From: Ignelater luminosus
Lineage: Eukaryota; Arthropoda; Insecta; Coleoptera; Elateridae
Reading direction: 5' to 3'
Assembly (NCBI GenBank): GCA_011009095.1
Contig: VTPC01091033.1
Location: 506,795 to 570,794 of the forward strand
Length of the DNA stretch: 64,000 bases
The notes beneath the pieces are model-generated. The model searched no databases. It was not told where the DNA came from and worked only from the letters and a program-made list of their open reading frames with translations. A program made the translations under genes and the position numbers. How positions within the stretch are numbered: position 1 is the first letter of the stretch; each line of letters begins with the position of its first letter. Shown one piece after another: positions 1 through 10,904 of the stretch.

Positions 1-1992
1 CTCTACAATTTTTATTTCCTGGGAAATACCAGCGTAACTATAATTGAAGCAAAAACGCTTCCCACAATAACAAAGCTTTCTAAGCACCGCTTTTCGGTAA
101 ACAAACCGGCTTTCCTCCGTGAATAACACGACAAAGACCCGACGAAATAGGGTTTCTCGGGTCCGCTCTCTCTTTTACTAAGAGAATCGCTTCAATTAAA
201 TTCGGTTTGTAACCAATTTTCGGATTTGTAGGGGAACACCGAAATTAACCCGCACGTTGGTTCGAGTACGCAGCTATCAACGTAATGCCTATCCTCTCTG
301 CGTCTCTTGTTACGCAATTTGTACTTACTGGAGTGGGGTTGGAAAGTCAGATACACGACCTAACAGGTTAAAATGCAGATATTCTTATGGGCTAATGAAA
401 AATTCCACTTCGTAGATTTACCAGCTTAAACCTGACTCAACCGAGACTGTGTGACTCCAATATTTGCGACTAAGGGTCCAGGAATTTTATATTGGAAAAT
501 AGCAAAAGACACGTCTACCGGAGCCCAGAAGTCGTGACCACAAAGTTATTAATTCTTTAGAATAACATTGTAACAAACATTCGTTTATAGAATGAAATAA
601 TTTAAATATTACGCGTCAGGAAAGCAAATACCTGAACGAAATTGAATGACAGGGGCGGATTTAGTGCGAATTTTAAAATAACATTATAACAGTTAGGTTG
701 GAACTATATTGGATGCCAACATAGTTTTTAATGAGGCGGTCAACATTGTTTTAACGTTGAAGCTTCTCAGAAACACCATAGTATATAACTAGTGTAATAC
801 ATGCTATTAATTTAAAAAAAAAATAATAATGCACGTAACAAATAAAAATAGAAAAAAAAATGGAAAAAACTATTATTAATTTAGATATCAAGTATTTTAT
901 CCCACAGAAGAAAAATATATTTTATCTTTGCTCGTTCCTGAGATATTTAACTTAAAAAAAAATAAAATAATTTCGTTTTTAGCAAATATCTAGTGAGCCG
1001 TGAACTTTTTTGAAAAAACAAAAGCATAAGTAAACTGATCTCCAAAATAGCCAAAATCTTTCTAATTTAACCGACTTCGTATCTTTTACAATTTCCGAGA
1101 TCCCAATAGTGAGCATCGAAATTGGGACACACTGTATGTGCAAACCTTTTCATATAAACCACGCGGCATATGCGGCGGAAACTTCGAAAGATCTGGCATT
1201 ATGGCATAATAAGAACCCTCCAAAGTAAAACAGTACAACTGAGAAATATAGCTTAAGTAGACATACCAGCCCTTTTCAGGTCGCAATAGTTGGCATTAGT
1301 TCGGTTAGCAAATGCGTCTTTAAAATCAAACGTGTTTCTTTTATACTCCCCACAGACATTGTAGTTAAAAGTTACAGGAAAAAAACGGTATTCATTGCTC
1401 GTAAATTTGTAAAGTTGAAGGTGCACCTTCAAAAGTAAATTGAAAAATTAAAGCAAAGAAATAAACAATATTAAGACCTTATAAACACCATCAATCTCTT
1501 CCGAAGTGTAGGTATTGTTCCCATGAACCGTTGAATACCCTTGTAGTTCGATTGTACTCGTATAAAACAAAATCTGCTTTGAAATACCTATAAACACGTT
1601 GTAAGCACGTTGAACCACGCATGCTTAGCACTGTCCATTGTTACGTCGGCGTCGTACTGGTTTTGACGAAAAGTCAGCTGCAACAAAGAATATAAATCAC
1701 ATACCAAGTAAGTCAAGAACAGTGATCATAACTATTTTTGCTATTCATATTTCCTACAAAATAATTATTATTAAAATAGCTCGAGATCTAATCTTATTAA
1801 AATTCATCAAGTTACATACATTCGTTGGCGTTGAATATACATACATAGGTAGAAAGATCGACAAATTATGATACTTACGTTTTGAGCATTGCATAATGAT
1901 ACCGTTGCTATCAACAATAGTAGATATAATATCTTTGTTATAGTTTTAATACTATATTTAACTGTTCAAGAAATAATCTTGGAATTTGCAAC
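1..1992. other. Gene-free stretch, probably old repeats
   Basis: I see no gene here. The reading frames are short and unlike known proteins. The stretch at 1130-1150 on the plus strand reads GGGACACACTGTAT; its reverse complement resembles the ATACAGTGTGTCCC end shared by many insect DNA transposons, so part of this region may be an old element with one visible end. The left part (1-300) is less AT-rich than the rest. Confidence 0.4.
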
Positions 1993-2201
1993 TACAGTAG
2001 TGGACAAAAAAAAACGCACATACCCCATATTCTGAATTATTGGGTTTCCTGTTTTATATTAAAGCATTTGGTATTAAAATTTAATTACCTATAACATAGT
2101 AGCCCCTGACTCTATTTTGTTTTATTACAATCAAGTCTCTATATCTAAGAAAACAATATCATTGTTGCTGTAGTTGCAGTTGTCATTAAACCGTTGTGGA
2201 A

Positions 2202-3291
2202 ATGGCTCCTTTAACTCCGCGAAAAAAAAAAGTGTTGCATTTGCATTACGGGATGAAGGGTGTTCTATGACGTATATTAGTGCTAAATTAGGTTGTCATC
2301 ATTCTACTATTTCACGTTTAATAAGAAAGAAAAATGATACTGGGACCGTGGATAGGAAAAAAGGAAGTGGAAGAAAGAAGATTTCTACTGACAAACAAGA
2401 TCGTGTTTTAAAAAGACTGGCTATTAAAAATAGAAAAGCAACCTCCACTGAATTAAGGAAAGAATGGATAGAACATGCTGGCCCGTCAGTTAGTACAAGA
2501 ACTATTCGTCGTAGATTGTGTTCAACTAATTTAAAAGCCTATCGTCCAAGGAAGAAGCCCTTGTTGACTAAAAAGATGCGTGCAGCTAGATTAAAATGGG
2601 CAAAAGAACATGTCAAATGGACAGAAAGTCAATGGAATATGGTAGTATTTTCAGACGAATCAAAGTTTAATCTATGCGGGTCAGATGGTATTCAATATGT
2701 GCGTCGTCGTCCAGGTGAAGAATTTCTACCAGAGTGTTTGAAACAAACAATTAAATTTGATTCATATCAAATAGTGTGGGGGTGTATATCTAGTAAGGGA
2801 GTGGGTGATATTTATTTTTTAAGTGGCACAATGAATGCTGAAATATACATAAATGTTTTAAAGGAACATTTAATACCAACAATAAAACGACATTTTGGAA
2901 GGTTGAAAAGTGGAATCTTTCAAGATGATTCAGCGCCGTGTCACAGAGCCAAGAAGGTATTTTTTGCTATAATAATAAAGTTAAAGCATTAATTAATAAT
3001 TTATTATTATTGATTTACGTCTAGGTACAAGATTTTCTTAAAAAACAAAAAGTTTCTTGCCTAACGTGGCCCGGTAATAGTCCAGATCTCAACCCGATTG
3101 AGAATTGTTGGTATGAAATGGGGCGAGCTATTACTGAAAACCATCCGAAAACTAAAGAAGACCTTAGAAGCACAATAAGACGCGTATGGGAAACTGAAAT
3201 AAGCCCTGCGTATATACAAAAATTGATATCTAGTATGCCCGATAGATGTAGGGCAGTTATTAAAGCTAAGGGTGGAAATACAAAATATTAA
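2202..3291 (+). CDS. Tc1-type transposase (DD34E) with an apparent intron
   Basis: Cut-and-paste transposase of the Tc1 group. Visible parts: an N-terminal helix-turn-helix region (ALRDEGCS...STISRLIRKK, then STRTIRRRL), a basic GRKK stretch, and the DDE catalytic core with FSDESKF, then DDSAPCH, then PDLNPIENCW. The second acidic residue (the D of DSAPCH) and the final E are 34 residues apart. The open frame is cut at AAGAAG|GTATTT (2956) and resumes at TCTAG|GTACAA (3025). Removing 2957-3024 as a 68-nt GT-AG intron restores the conserved core, so the coding join is about 2202..2956, 3025..3291. The natural start is probably the ATG at 2202 (family-like MAPLTPRKK), but the frame then slips in a run of ten A (2222-2231); a run length different by one or two would connect it. 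An indel or assembly error there is likely. Confidence 0.88.
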
Positions 3292-3339
3292 CAGTATATT
3301 TTTATCATTAATATGGAGGTAAATGTTTGCTTAATAATC

Positions 3340-3735
3340 TTTTTTCACGTTCGTGAAAAAAAGTGCAACATTTTTCATTAATTTTCGTTTATAAAGGATG
3401 CGTTTGTTTCATCGCGATAGAAGCGTGAAAAAAAGTGCCATATCGGTTCATTTTTTCACGCATTTGAGTGAAAAAAAGTATCACAACGTGTCATTTTTTA
3501 ACGCAAAATATTTAAACACATAGGAGGCTGCCACTGGCATTTGTCAGAAATTAGAACGCATTGATGTGACGCATCGAGAAAGCCGTTATTGAAGTAGGTA
3601 GTTCTTGATTTTTATTACGAACGTGAAAAAAGTTTTGTATGCAATTCGTGAGTAAAATTATTTTTTTTCACTCGGCGGATTTGCGCACTCGCCTACGGCT
3701 CGTGCGGCAAACTTTCCTTCTCGTGAAAAAAAGAT
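3340..3735. repeat. Cluster of GTGAAAAAA motifs in both orientations
   Basis: At least seven copies of CGTGAAAAAA or its reverse complement lie in under 400 bases (near 3341-3366, 3424, 3451, 3468, 3621, 3663 and 3722). They include a perfect palindromic pair centred near 3350 (TTTTTTCACG then CGTGAAAAAA). At about 3684-3708 there is a second dyad, CACTCGCCTACGGCTCGTG. The block lies after the transposase stop and before the right inverted repeat of the Tc1 element, with no counterpart on the left side. It could be subterminal binding sites or a nested small element; no clear ends or target duplication are visible. Confidence 0.55.
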
Positions 3736-4027
3736 ACACTTTACTCACTTGTTGCATAAATAACTATTTGTTATCAGTTTTTTTGTTTTTATGCCATATT
3801 CTGAATAATAAAAGTTCAAAATTTGTGATGTAGTATTTGGTTATACACATAAACTAAGTTGGCTATGAAATGTTTATTTAGTAAGATCAAATCGTCAAGT
3901 ACTTCATTGCAATCACATAGTATTGGAAGCATTTACTACTTAATGATAGAAATATTTAAAATTTTAAAATCATCTATTAAAAAAGAAAAGTTTTTCTGTA
4001 TGTGCGTTTTTTTTGTCCACTACTGTA

Positions 4028-4312
4028 TAATAAAATATAAAAAAACTAGAAATTTGTGACAAAACACTATTATGTTCTAAACGTTCTGGCAGCTTCAGAG
4101 ATGTCAGCAAGGTAAAATAAAAGAATTATTTGAGTATTTGTAGTAGAAGGTTAATAGCAAGTGGTGTTGTTACCTTCGAATTAAATTGAACTAAAATTTT
4201 TCGTAACGGAAGAACATTTCAGCAACAAAAAGTGTCATCAAAAGCAGGAAATATGTGTAGTTAGGATCTCATGTTTACCTATAACTAAATTACGCTTCCG
4301 TATAGTGACTGC
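4028..4312. other. Short spacer between two transposons
   Basis: AT-rich spacer with no recognisable gene or repeat. It separates the Tc1 element from the left target duplication of hAT-1. Confidence 0.4.
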
Positions 4313-4328
4313 CTTACGTACAGAGCTG

Positions 4329-4680
4329 TGACCAGTACTCAGTAAAGGTACTGGGAGTAACCAGTATCCAGTATCAAACAATTAATCTTTTACTTGCAGT
4401 ACTAAGTACCAGTACTTTTCAGTAGTACTTGGAATATTCAGTAAAATACTAGAAATACAAACTTTGCAGTATCAGTATTAAGTAAATGCTCTTTAGATAT
4501 TTCCAGTACTTCTGAGTACTTAAGATTACTTTTAAGTACTGGCAGCAGTTTCAAGTACTGACAGTAGTTTCAAGTACTGCAAGTACTTTTTTAAAAGGCA
4601 GAGTACCAGTATTAAGTAAATACTCCTTAAATAATTTCCAGTATTCCCAGCTACTTGCAGTACTGCAAAGTAACATCTTT
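4329..4680. repeat. AGTACT-rich subterminal repeats, left end of hAT-1
   Basis: A run of imperfect units built on CAGTACT/AGTACTG, spaced roughly 10-25 bases apart. The matching block at the other end of hAT-1 is 8760-9195. Dense short subterminal repeats are known transposase-binding regions in hAT elements; that role is inferred here. Confidence 0.8.
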
Positions 4681-5385
4681 ATCAATGTTATCGAATAGAA
4701 ACTTCGGACTTTCTTTTTACTTTTTGAGCGACAATCAAGGTACTTATTAATGAAACTTGCTCTGTGAAAGTGGCTTATTCATCAACTTACTAAAAAAATT
4801 AAAATAATAATGATATTAAACAGAAATAAAATAAAATAAATTGTTTTAATTATATTTTATATAATTTGTCATATTTTATGTTTTTTCAAATTATCAATAA
4901 TAATTATCGATATATAGAACTACAAAAGATATACATGTATTTTAATAACAATTTATACCACAATTTAAGTTTACAAAAGCAAAATAAACTAGAAAATAAA
5001 ACTAAGAAATATACAAAAAAGCCAAGCTAACTCAACAATATAACTAACAAGGATATTATTTACTATATAAAAGATTTGTATTGCTTTTCGGTAACACTAA
5101 TTTCTTAAAATTGGTGTCAGGACCGGATTGACCGTGTAGGCAATTGAGGCAGTGTCTAGGGGCTTCCACCAAAATAGGGCCTTCACCAAAAAAAATTATG
5201 TATGCATTATAAAGAATAAAGATCAATAATCGGGATAAAAAAATTTTTTTTAATTAAAATTTTGATTTTTTTAAGGAAAATATTTTTGATTACATTAGTC
5301 ATAATTAGTTACAAAAAACAAATGAAGAACGGTATTCTACTTTATCGACATTCAATAACATATCGATGCAGTCTTCTTATGATAT

Positions 5386-6578
5386 AAAGGGTGATTTAGT
5401 TTTGGCTTTCACATGATACAGATAAATATTTTCAAAACATCAAGTTATCTGTGAATGTGAAACTGAGATTTGTAACCTAGAAGCATAAACAATATTAGTC
5501 ATGCTAGAATACACGACAGAACAACGCGTTAAAATTATCCAAGCCTATTGCGAAAATGGGAAACCGAGCAAAAATACGGTGTTCAAAATCGACCTTCTGA
5601 GCGTACAACATACTCGTAGCGCACAACATGCTCGTAGAGGTTGCTCTGAGCAGAATATATTGGCAACGTGCGTGAAAGTGTAACCGAAGAACCAAGAACA
5701 TCTCTTTTGAATCAATCGTTGCAATTGGGCCTTACGTACTCTACTATGCAGCGAATTTTGACCAAAGATTTACACTTATATTCTTACAAACTTTAAATAA
5801 CACACATCTACAGCTCCGTGTGTTTGCCGCATGGAAGCGTGAACAAGGAGACAGATTTTCGAAAAAGATCCTCTTTAGTGATGAGACGCATTTTTATCTC
5901 GGTGGCTACGTAAATAAGCAGAACTGTCGTAGTTGGGGATTGAAAAATACAAGAGAGACTTTCGAAAAGAAAATGCATTCTCAAAAAGTGACTATATGGT
6001 GCACCTTGTACTCTGGCGACAAAATTGGCCGTATTTTTTGAAGACAATGAGGAAAATGCTGTTACAGTCAATTCAGTTCGGTATCGGAGCATGATTACAG
6101 ATTTTTTGTGGGACAAGTTAGAAGGTATGGATATCGAAGGTCTTTGGTTCCAACAAGATGGTGCTACCAGTCACACAGTAGTAGCAACAATAGCGTTATT
6201 ACGCAGAAAGTTTCCAGGCCGCATTATCTCAGAAAATGGTGACATAGGTTGGCCGCCAAGATCATGTGATATCATTCCTTTGAACTTTTTTCTTTGGGAT
6301 TGTTTGAAGAGTAGAGTCTACAGGAACCAACTGAACACCATTGCAGAGCTGAAACAAGAAATCCGACGCGAAATAACCAACATTGAGCCTGCGTTATGCG
6401 GCTATGTTATTGATAATTATGACAAACGAATTACGTTATGTCTTAGGAGCCGAGGTGAACGTTCGAATGATGTTATCTTTTATGTGTGATTGCAATAAAT
6501 CATATAAATACATATTTTTTTATGTTGCCGTGCTTTCTTTAATACACTCATGTGGAAGCCAAAACTGAATCACCTTTT
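5386..6578 (+). mobile_element. Mariner-like element inside hAT-2
   Basis: Inverted ends of about 30 bases: left GGGTGATTTAGTTTTGGCTT from about 5389, and at the right the inverted AGGTGATTCAGTTTTGGCTT ending near 6575. TA-rich flanks fit a TA target site, though the exact duplicated TA is uncertain. The element is about 1.2 kb and carries a damaged transposase on the plus strand. It is the innermost of three nested elements here. Confidence 0.82.
5501..6489 (+). pseudogene. Mariner-like transposase, frameshifted
   Basis: The ATG at 5501 begins MLEYTTEQRVKIIQAYCENG, the typical N-terminal helix of this IS630/Tc1/mariner subgroup. Much of the DNA-binding region is then lost. The core follows as ILFSDETHFYLGGYVNKQN, WFQQDGATSHT and WPPRSCDIIPLNFFLWD. 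All three acidic catalytic positions remain (D of SDET, D of QQDG, D of SCD), the last two about 36 residues apart. Frame breaks near 5680-5820 and near 6040 prevent one continuous product. Close relatives occur in many insect genomes; the dead copy at 16081-17062 is of the same general type. Confidence 0.85.
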
Positions 6579-7127
6579 ATTTATAACCTAAACGTGCAGT
6601 TAAATGGAGGCCACCACCAATTTCTGCCAAGAGGCCTCCACCAGAGTAAATCCGGCCCTGATTGGTGTCACTGCGTGCGTGACGTCTTGGTGCGTTGATA
6701 ATTTGTGTAAATGAAGATCGTAAAATACAATTGTATTTTATGAATAATTTCTTTATAACTTCATAATCGTTCAACATTGCCAAGTTTGTTCTTTTATCAT
6801 TCAAGTACTTCAACAATTCAAATTCTAACTGAGTTTGGAATGTTTCATTGTCGTCTTTAAAATCAAAAAACGTGTCTTCAGCATTTTCACTGACTGTACT
6901 AGCTTAGAATCTTGTAACTCTTTAAAGTCCAAAGCGGCATCGAGTACCCAAGACTGAATATCTTTTGCAGATATTTGAACGCCTGTATCTCTAAAGGCGT
7001 AATGCCACCTCATTTTAAATCTGGGGTTTGTCACTGCAGCTATAACAGCTCTCTTAGATTGCAACTTGAAGATTTCATTGAATCGTCTTTGTATGGATTC
7101 TAAGACGTAATCTAGAGGCTTACACAA

Positions 7128-8283
7128 TAATAATAATAATCGCCTTTATTGAAAATAATATAAAAAGAAAAATACAATATCTGTAGCCTCCTGGCGAAAT
7201 CTAGCCACTGGCTACTCTATTTAACCAGGAGACTACGCAAAATATATAAAAATAGCACATAAAGATTAAATTAATTTGTTCTGATTTAATTTGTTCTGAT
7301 TTAGGTAGTTAGACATACGCATGGTGGTTATTGCAGACTCAAAAAATGATTTTTTGAGGAGCTTTTAAATCTATTTAGACCAAGATTTTTTATGTGAGAG
7401 GGAATCGAGTTATATACTGAGACAGCATTATAAGTAAATCCTCTGCGAATGCTGCGGTATTGTGTGCATACCTTTATTACGAATGTTTGCAGAATGAATT
7501 TGAGACCTAATGACCAATCTATCAGAAAGGCTAGCAGATGGCTGCATGGAAGTTAATAAAGCATGTGTATACGAACCCAACTGGTATTTCCAACGATTTT
7601 CCATTTTCAGCTATTTGAGCTCGCTAATGCTATTAGATACATGATCATATTTCCGTAGATTGTAGATGAATCGACAACACCAGTTTTGAACCTTCTGTTT
7701 GCGATTTCTATCATACATTTCTAAGCAAGGACCATAGATAAAACTGCAGTAATTAAAGTGCGATAAGACTAAAGATTCTGTAAGCATTTTCTTTTGAGCA
7801 GAGTTTAAAATATCACGATTTGCGTATAGTAATTTTAACGAGGAATAGGTTTTTTGCAATAGTTTTGTAACGTGTAGCCTAAAACGTTGTTTAGTGTCTA
7901 ATACGATATAATACCGAGATTTCCTGCAGAGTCGACTACTGGTAAAAGTTCGTTATCTATATTTATGTTGAGATTTAAATCTGGTGCTGTAATATCTTTT
8001 TTGTTACCAAACACTAATAGTTTTGATTTACTCGTGTTAAGTTTTAGGTTGTGTTGCATTGAAAGGTGTTTAATAAGAGTAAGATCACTGTTGATGTCTT
8101 CATAAGCTTGAGTTCTATCAGAAAAGTTAAATGATTTATATATTTGCGTGTCATCAGCATACGCCTGAACATTACTATGCTTCAAGGAATTTAAAATATC
8201 AGAGGTATATATAATAAATAACAGAGGCCCTAGAATAGACCCTTGAAGAACACAACTGTTTAATGTCTCCCGCCAGTTTTATT
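7128..8283 (-). mobile_element. 5'-truncated LINE (Jockey/I-like) inside hAT-1
   Basis: Minus-strand reverse transcriptase remains. The fragment starts within the palm domain (LQGSILGPLLFIIYTSDIL near 8200-8260), continues through the catalytic YADD (QAYADDTQIYKSF near 8150) and the thumb (LNTSKSKLLVFGNKKD). After a frame break at about 7880 it ends with LNSAQKKMLTESLVLSHFNYC at 7859-7611. A 3' untranslated part of about 480 bases ends in an ATT repeat at 7128-7142, the usual tail of such elements. The 5' truncation is typical of LINE insertions. No target duplication could be made out. Confidence 0.85.
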
Positions 8284-8759
8284 TTTTTAAGTTTTGTATG
8301 CATAGATACAATGCTTGAAAGAAGGTACCCGTAATAATTGACTACCTTGGAGAAAATCAAGGGTTTCCGCAAGCGGTTTCGTTATTTTAACGTATTTTTC
8401 TAAAAACAATATGTCGTTCTCGCTTAAGCTTTGTATAAGCAATTGATCAGAAACGTCTGACAATTTTTCTTTAGAAGATAAGATTTTTTCTACAGCATCA
8501 TGCGTTGAATTCCAAATGAGTCACACACGGGTAACTCAAGGTGTGACCCAAAACTTGCCGAATTTTCTCCACTGACTTGGGTCTTCTTGCCTTATTTCAT
8601 AAGTTAAAATATTTACTAAAAATCTGACAATTTTTACTAAGTTGATGAGAAGTTCGTTCTACAGGTTAATGCAATGATAGTTATGAAAATAAAGTGTCTC
8701 TCTTTTCCTTTCTAAATGCTAAATAAGTAGCACCTGAATTATTTCTATGTAAAAAAGGA

Positions 8760-9195
8760 ATATACATACTGGAAATAATTCGGTAAACTACTTAGAATGT
8801 TTATAGTTTTACAGCACTTGTTACTACTAGGAGTACTTAGACACAATACTGAGAGTAGTTTATATTTTTACAGTACCTTTTTAAGTAACAAGTAGTACTT
8901 GTACTGGAAGTGCTTCAGTAAACTAGTTGGAGTGTTTATAATTTTAGAGTACTTTTCACTACTGGGAATAACTAAACTCAATACTGGGAGTAGTTTATAA
9001 TTTTACAGTACTTTTTTAAGTAACAAGTAGTACCTGTTAAAAATTCTAGAAGAAAAGTACCAGTACCAGTACTTTGTAGATATAATACTGGAAATTCCAG
9101 TACCAGTACAGCAATTTTAAAAGTACTAAAAGTAAACTACTTAAAGTACTTACACTACTGATTACTGTATTTGCAGTACATTTTTGTACTGAGTA
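8760..9195. repeat. AGTACT-rich subterminal repeats, right end of hAT-1
   Basis: Partner of the block at 4329-4680. It includes a longer internal duplication: the phrase AGTTTATA...TTTACAGTA...TTTTTAAGTAACAAGTAGTAC occurs near 8855 and again near 8989. The final bases run into the right inverted repeat ending at 9206. Confidence 0.8.
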
Positions 9196-9214
9196 TCTCA
9201 ACTCTGCTTATATA

Positions 9215-10450
9215 GCTGTAAAATTGTTTTGTTCTCTTTTCTCTTGGATTTTGTTGTATGCTGTGAGGTCTGTTCAGCTTAATTACGTGTAATGAACTGA
9301 TGATCAATCAAGTAAGACAGCTGTACAAACATTACAAAATTTCAATTATTTCTAGTTAGGAAAAATCTACTGCTTTACAACTCCGGGGCTGTTTAAAATC
9401 TTCCTTTAGTATGTTCTTAATCTACAACATTTTACCTAGAAATTAACCTAAGACATATGGCAAACATTGATACAGCAAAGTCCTGAATTAAAATTGGGGC
9501 TAATTTTTTATCTATACCTAGATCTTAAATTTTTTTGTGGCACAAACATACCCTTCGTGTGCAAAGATATAGAGTGTAAAATGCTTGGTACGTCTTTGTC
9601 AAGACATGATTATTTATTTTTATATGTTTTTCATTACCTGCGCTCAAAGCCGCTGCTGAGTCTAGTTGGAAAAGACCACTAGAGGATTTGTAAAGCAAGA
9701 GTTTTGTAACGCAAGATTATGTTACAAATGCTAAAAAACAACCAAAATGGTCAAAATTACACAGAAATGACGAGAAAAAAAGCACAACACAAATCTAGAT
9801 TTCCAATTTACTTTTCAACTAGCCCTGGTGTAATTAAGAAAGTTTGTAATTTACACCTTTAATTAAGTAAATTAGGTATTTTGTCCCTGGAAACGCTTAC
9901 TGAATTGTTTTATTACAGAAGGATAGATTATTAAGCAATTTTGCTTAAAATAATACATAAATAAGCGAGATATACGTTCAAAATGCCAAGGTCGAGAAAA
10001 TATTACACAACTTTATAAATAATATCATAATAATAACAGACAAAGGTAACGGAGATGTTCCACACAATATAATAAAATCCTGAGATATTTGTCATTGATA
10101 TTCACTGTTCACTGTCATAAGTGCCTTCTGAAGCTTAGAAGGATTTCATTTTGAAACCCGAATTTGAATTAACCTGTACGTCTTTGATATGGTAAGTCTT
10201 TTTTTGAAATTCTATGTAGTGATCGAATTAGTACTTTACTTTTACATTGCAGGTACTTTGTGTCGTTTTGTTTATTTTATTTTACTATTTCATGCTTACG
10301 ACTTATTGCATATTGATTCGCATCAGTAAAAGACAAATAAACAATTCAAAAATAAGTTCAGATATCCTAAGGTTTATTGCTTGAGTTTGATAATTCTGAA
10401 ATTCTTTAAAGGATAGATAAACTGATCGTGGTATCTTGCATTCACATAAT
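9215..10450. other. Gene-free spacer before the LRR gene
   Basis: No recognisable coding region or repeat. A 71-codon frame at 9467 has no family resemblance and looks like chance. Confidence 0.35.
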
Positions 10451-10892
10451 TATAAAAGCAACATCTGAACCACGTGATAATCACGAACCATAAATAAATG
10501 CAAGAGTAGGGAATAACAGCAGTTACAAGTACGTTACAACAGTCTAAGATCGACCGGTTTATTATTATTTTAATTATTAATTGTTATTCCTGTGAAGTGT
10601 GTTGAAGTAAGTTTGCTTCCAGGAAAGTGAGAGATCGTGAAAAACCTAGTCAGTAACCGGCAAGCATCTGCTCTCTCTTTCACTTTTACCATGTCATAAA
10701 TTGTTGTTGCCAACTCTAAGAGCCCTTAACTAACCATATTTTAAAAACTATGTATTTATGGCAAAAACATATATTAAACTTTTTGATTCAGTTCTTGATG
10801 TAGATTCACATGGCATACAAATTATGTACCGTTTTGAATACACCCTATACTAATTCCTTTCTGTCCTTTTGTTTAATCTATTCGTTTTTTAG
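10451..10892 (+). promoter_or_regulatory. Likely promoter and noncoding first exon of the LRR gene
   Basis: A TATAAAAG box lies at 10451-10458. A plausible untranslated exon follows, ending at a consensus donor GTAAGT at 10607. The matching acceptor is a pyrimidine-rich stretch ending TTTTTTAG at 10892, 12 bases before the ATG at 10905. The implied 5'-UTR intron is about 286 bases. The transcription start is inferred at about 10480. No transcript evidence is available. Confidence 0.5.
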
Positions 10893-10904
10893 ATAGATCA
10901 AGTA

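Larger units (their letters stand above)
1995..4025 (+). mobile_element. Tc1-family DNA transposon, nearly complete
   Basis: About 2.03 kb bounded by inverted repeats that begin CAGTAGTGGACAAAAAAAA and end CGCACATA. The left copy is 1995-2022 and the right copy, inverted, is 3999-4025; they differ only by one A in the A-run. TA dinucleotides at 1993-1994 and 4026-4027 are the expected Tc1/mariner target duplication. One DD34E transposase gene lies inside, on the plus strand. The interval 3340-3735, between gene and right end, carries a cluster of GTGAAAAAA motifs and may be an extra insertion. The agreement of the ends suggests a fairly recent insertion. Confidence 0.93.
5118..6660. mobile_element. 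hAT-2: non-autonomous hAT inside the hAT-1 transposase
   Basis: The ends are CAGGACCGGATT (left) and CAGGGCCGGATT (right, reverse complement), flanked by a perfect 8-bp duplication ATTGGTGT at 5110-5117 and 6661-6668. Excluding the mariner-like insert at 5386-6578, only about 350 bases belong to hAT-2, so it is a MITE-sized element without its own transposase. Insertion and duplication interrupt the hAT-1 coding region exactly between codons for SDTN and FKKL. Confidence 0.9.
5056..8597 (-). pseudogene. hAT transposase relic, split by two insertions
   Basis: Minus-strand coding remains in three blocks. Block 1 (about 8597-8284) has the hAT phrases VLGHTLSYPCVT, WNSTHDAVEK and LEKYVKITKPLAETLD, ending in a stretch that reads SSIVSMHTKLKK after a one-base shift. 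Block 2 (7127-6661) starts CKPLDYVLESIQRRF, contains VTNPRFKMRW and ends RHARSDTN. Block 3 (5109-5056) continues directly as FKKLVLPKSNTN and stops. Joining blocks 2 and 3 at the hAT-2 insertion point keeps the frame. At least three frameshifts remain (near 8515, 8325 and 6820) and the N-terminal DNA-binding part is absent. It belongs to the C-terminal RNaseH/dimerisation region of a hAT transposase and is not functional. Confidence 0.82.
4321..9206 (-). mobile_element. hAT-family transposon (hAT-1) with later insertions
   Basis: The ends are inverted repeats: left CAGAGCTGTGACCAGTACTC, right (reverse complement) CAGAGTTGAGATACTCAGTA. The flanking 8-mers CTTACGTA (4313-4320) and CTTATATA (9207-9214) match at 6 of 8 positions, as expected for an aged 8-bp hAT target duplication. 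Both subterminal regions are packed with AGTACT motifs. A hAT transposase relic lies inside on the minus strand (about 8597 down to 5056). Without the later insertions (hAT-2 at 5118-6660 and the LINE at about 7128-8283) the element would be near 2.2 kb, short for an autonomous hAT, so the N-terminal part of the gene is probably missing. Confidence 0.85.

Noticed and set aside
5808..6116. 102-codon minus-strand frame
   Set aside because: It is the reverse strand of the mariner-like transposase at 5820-6489.
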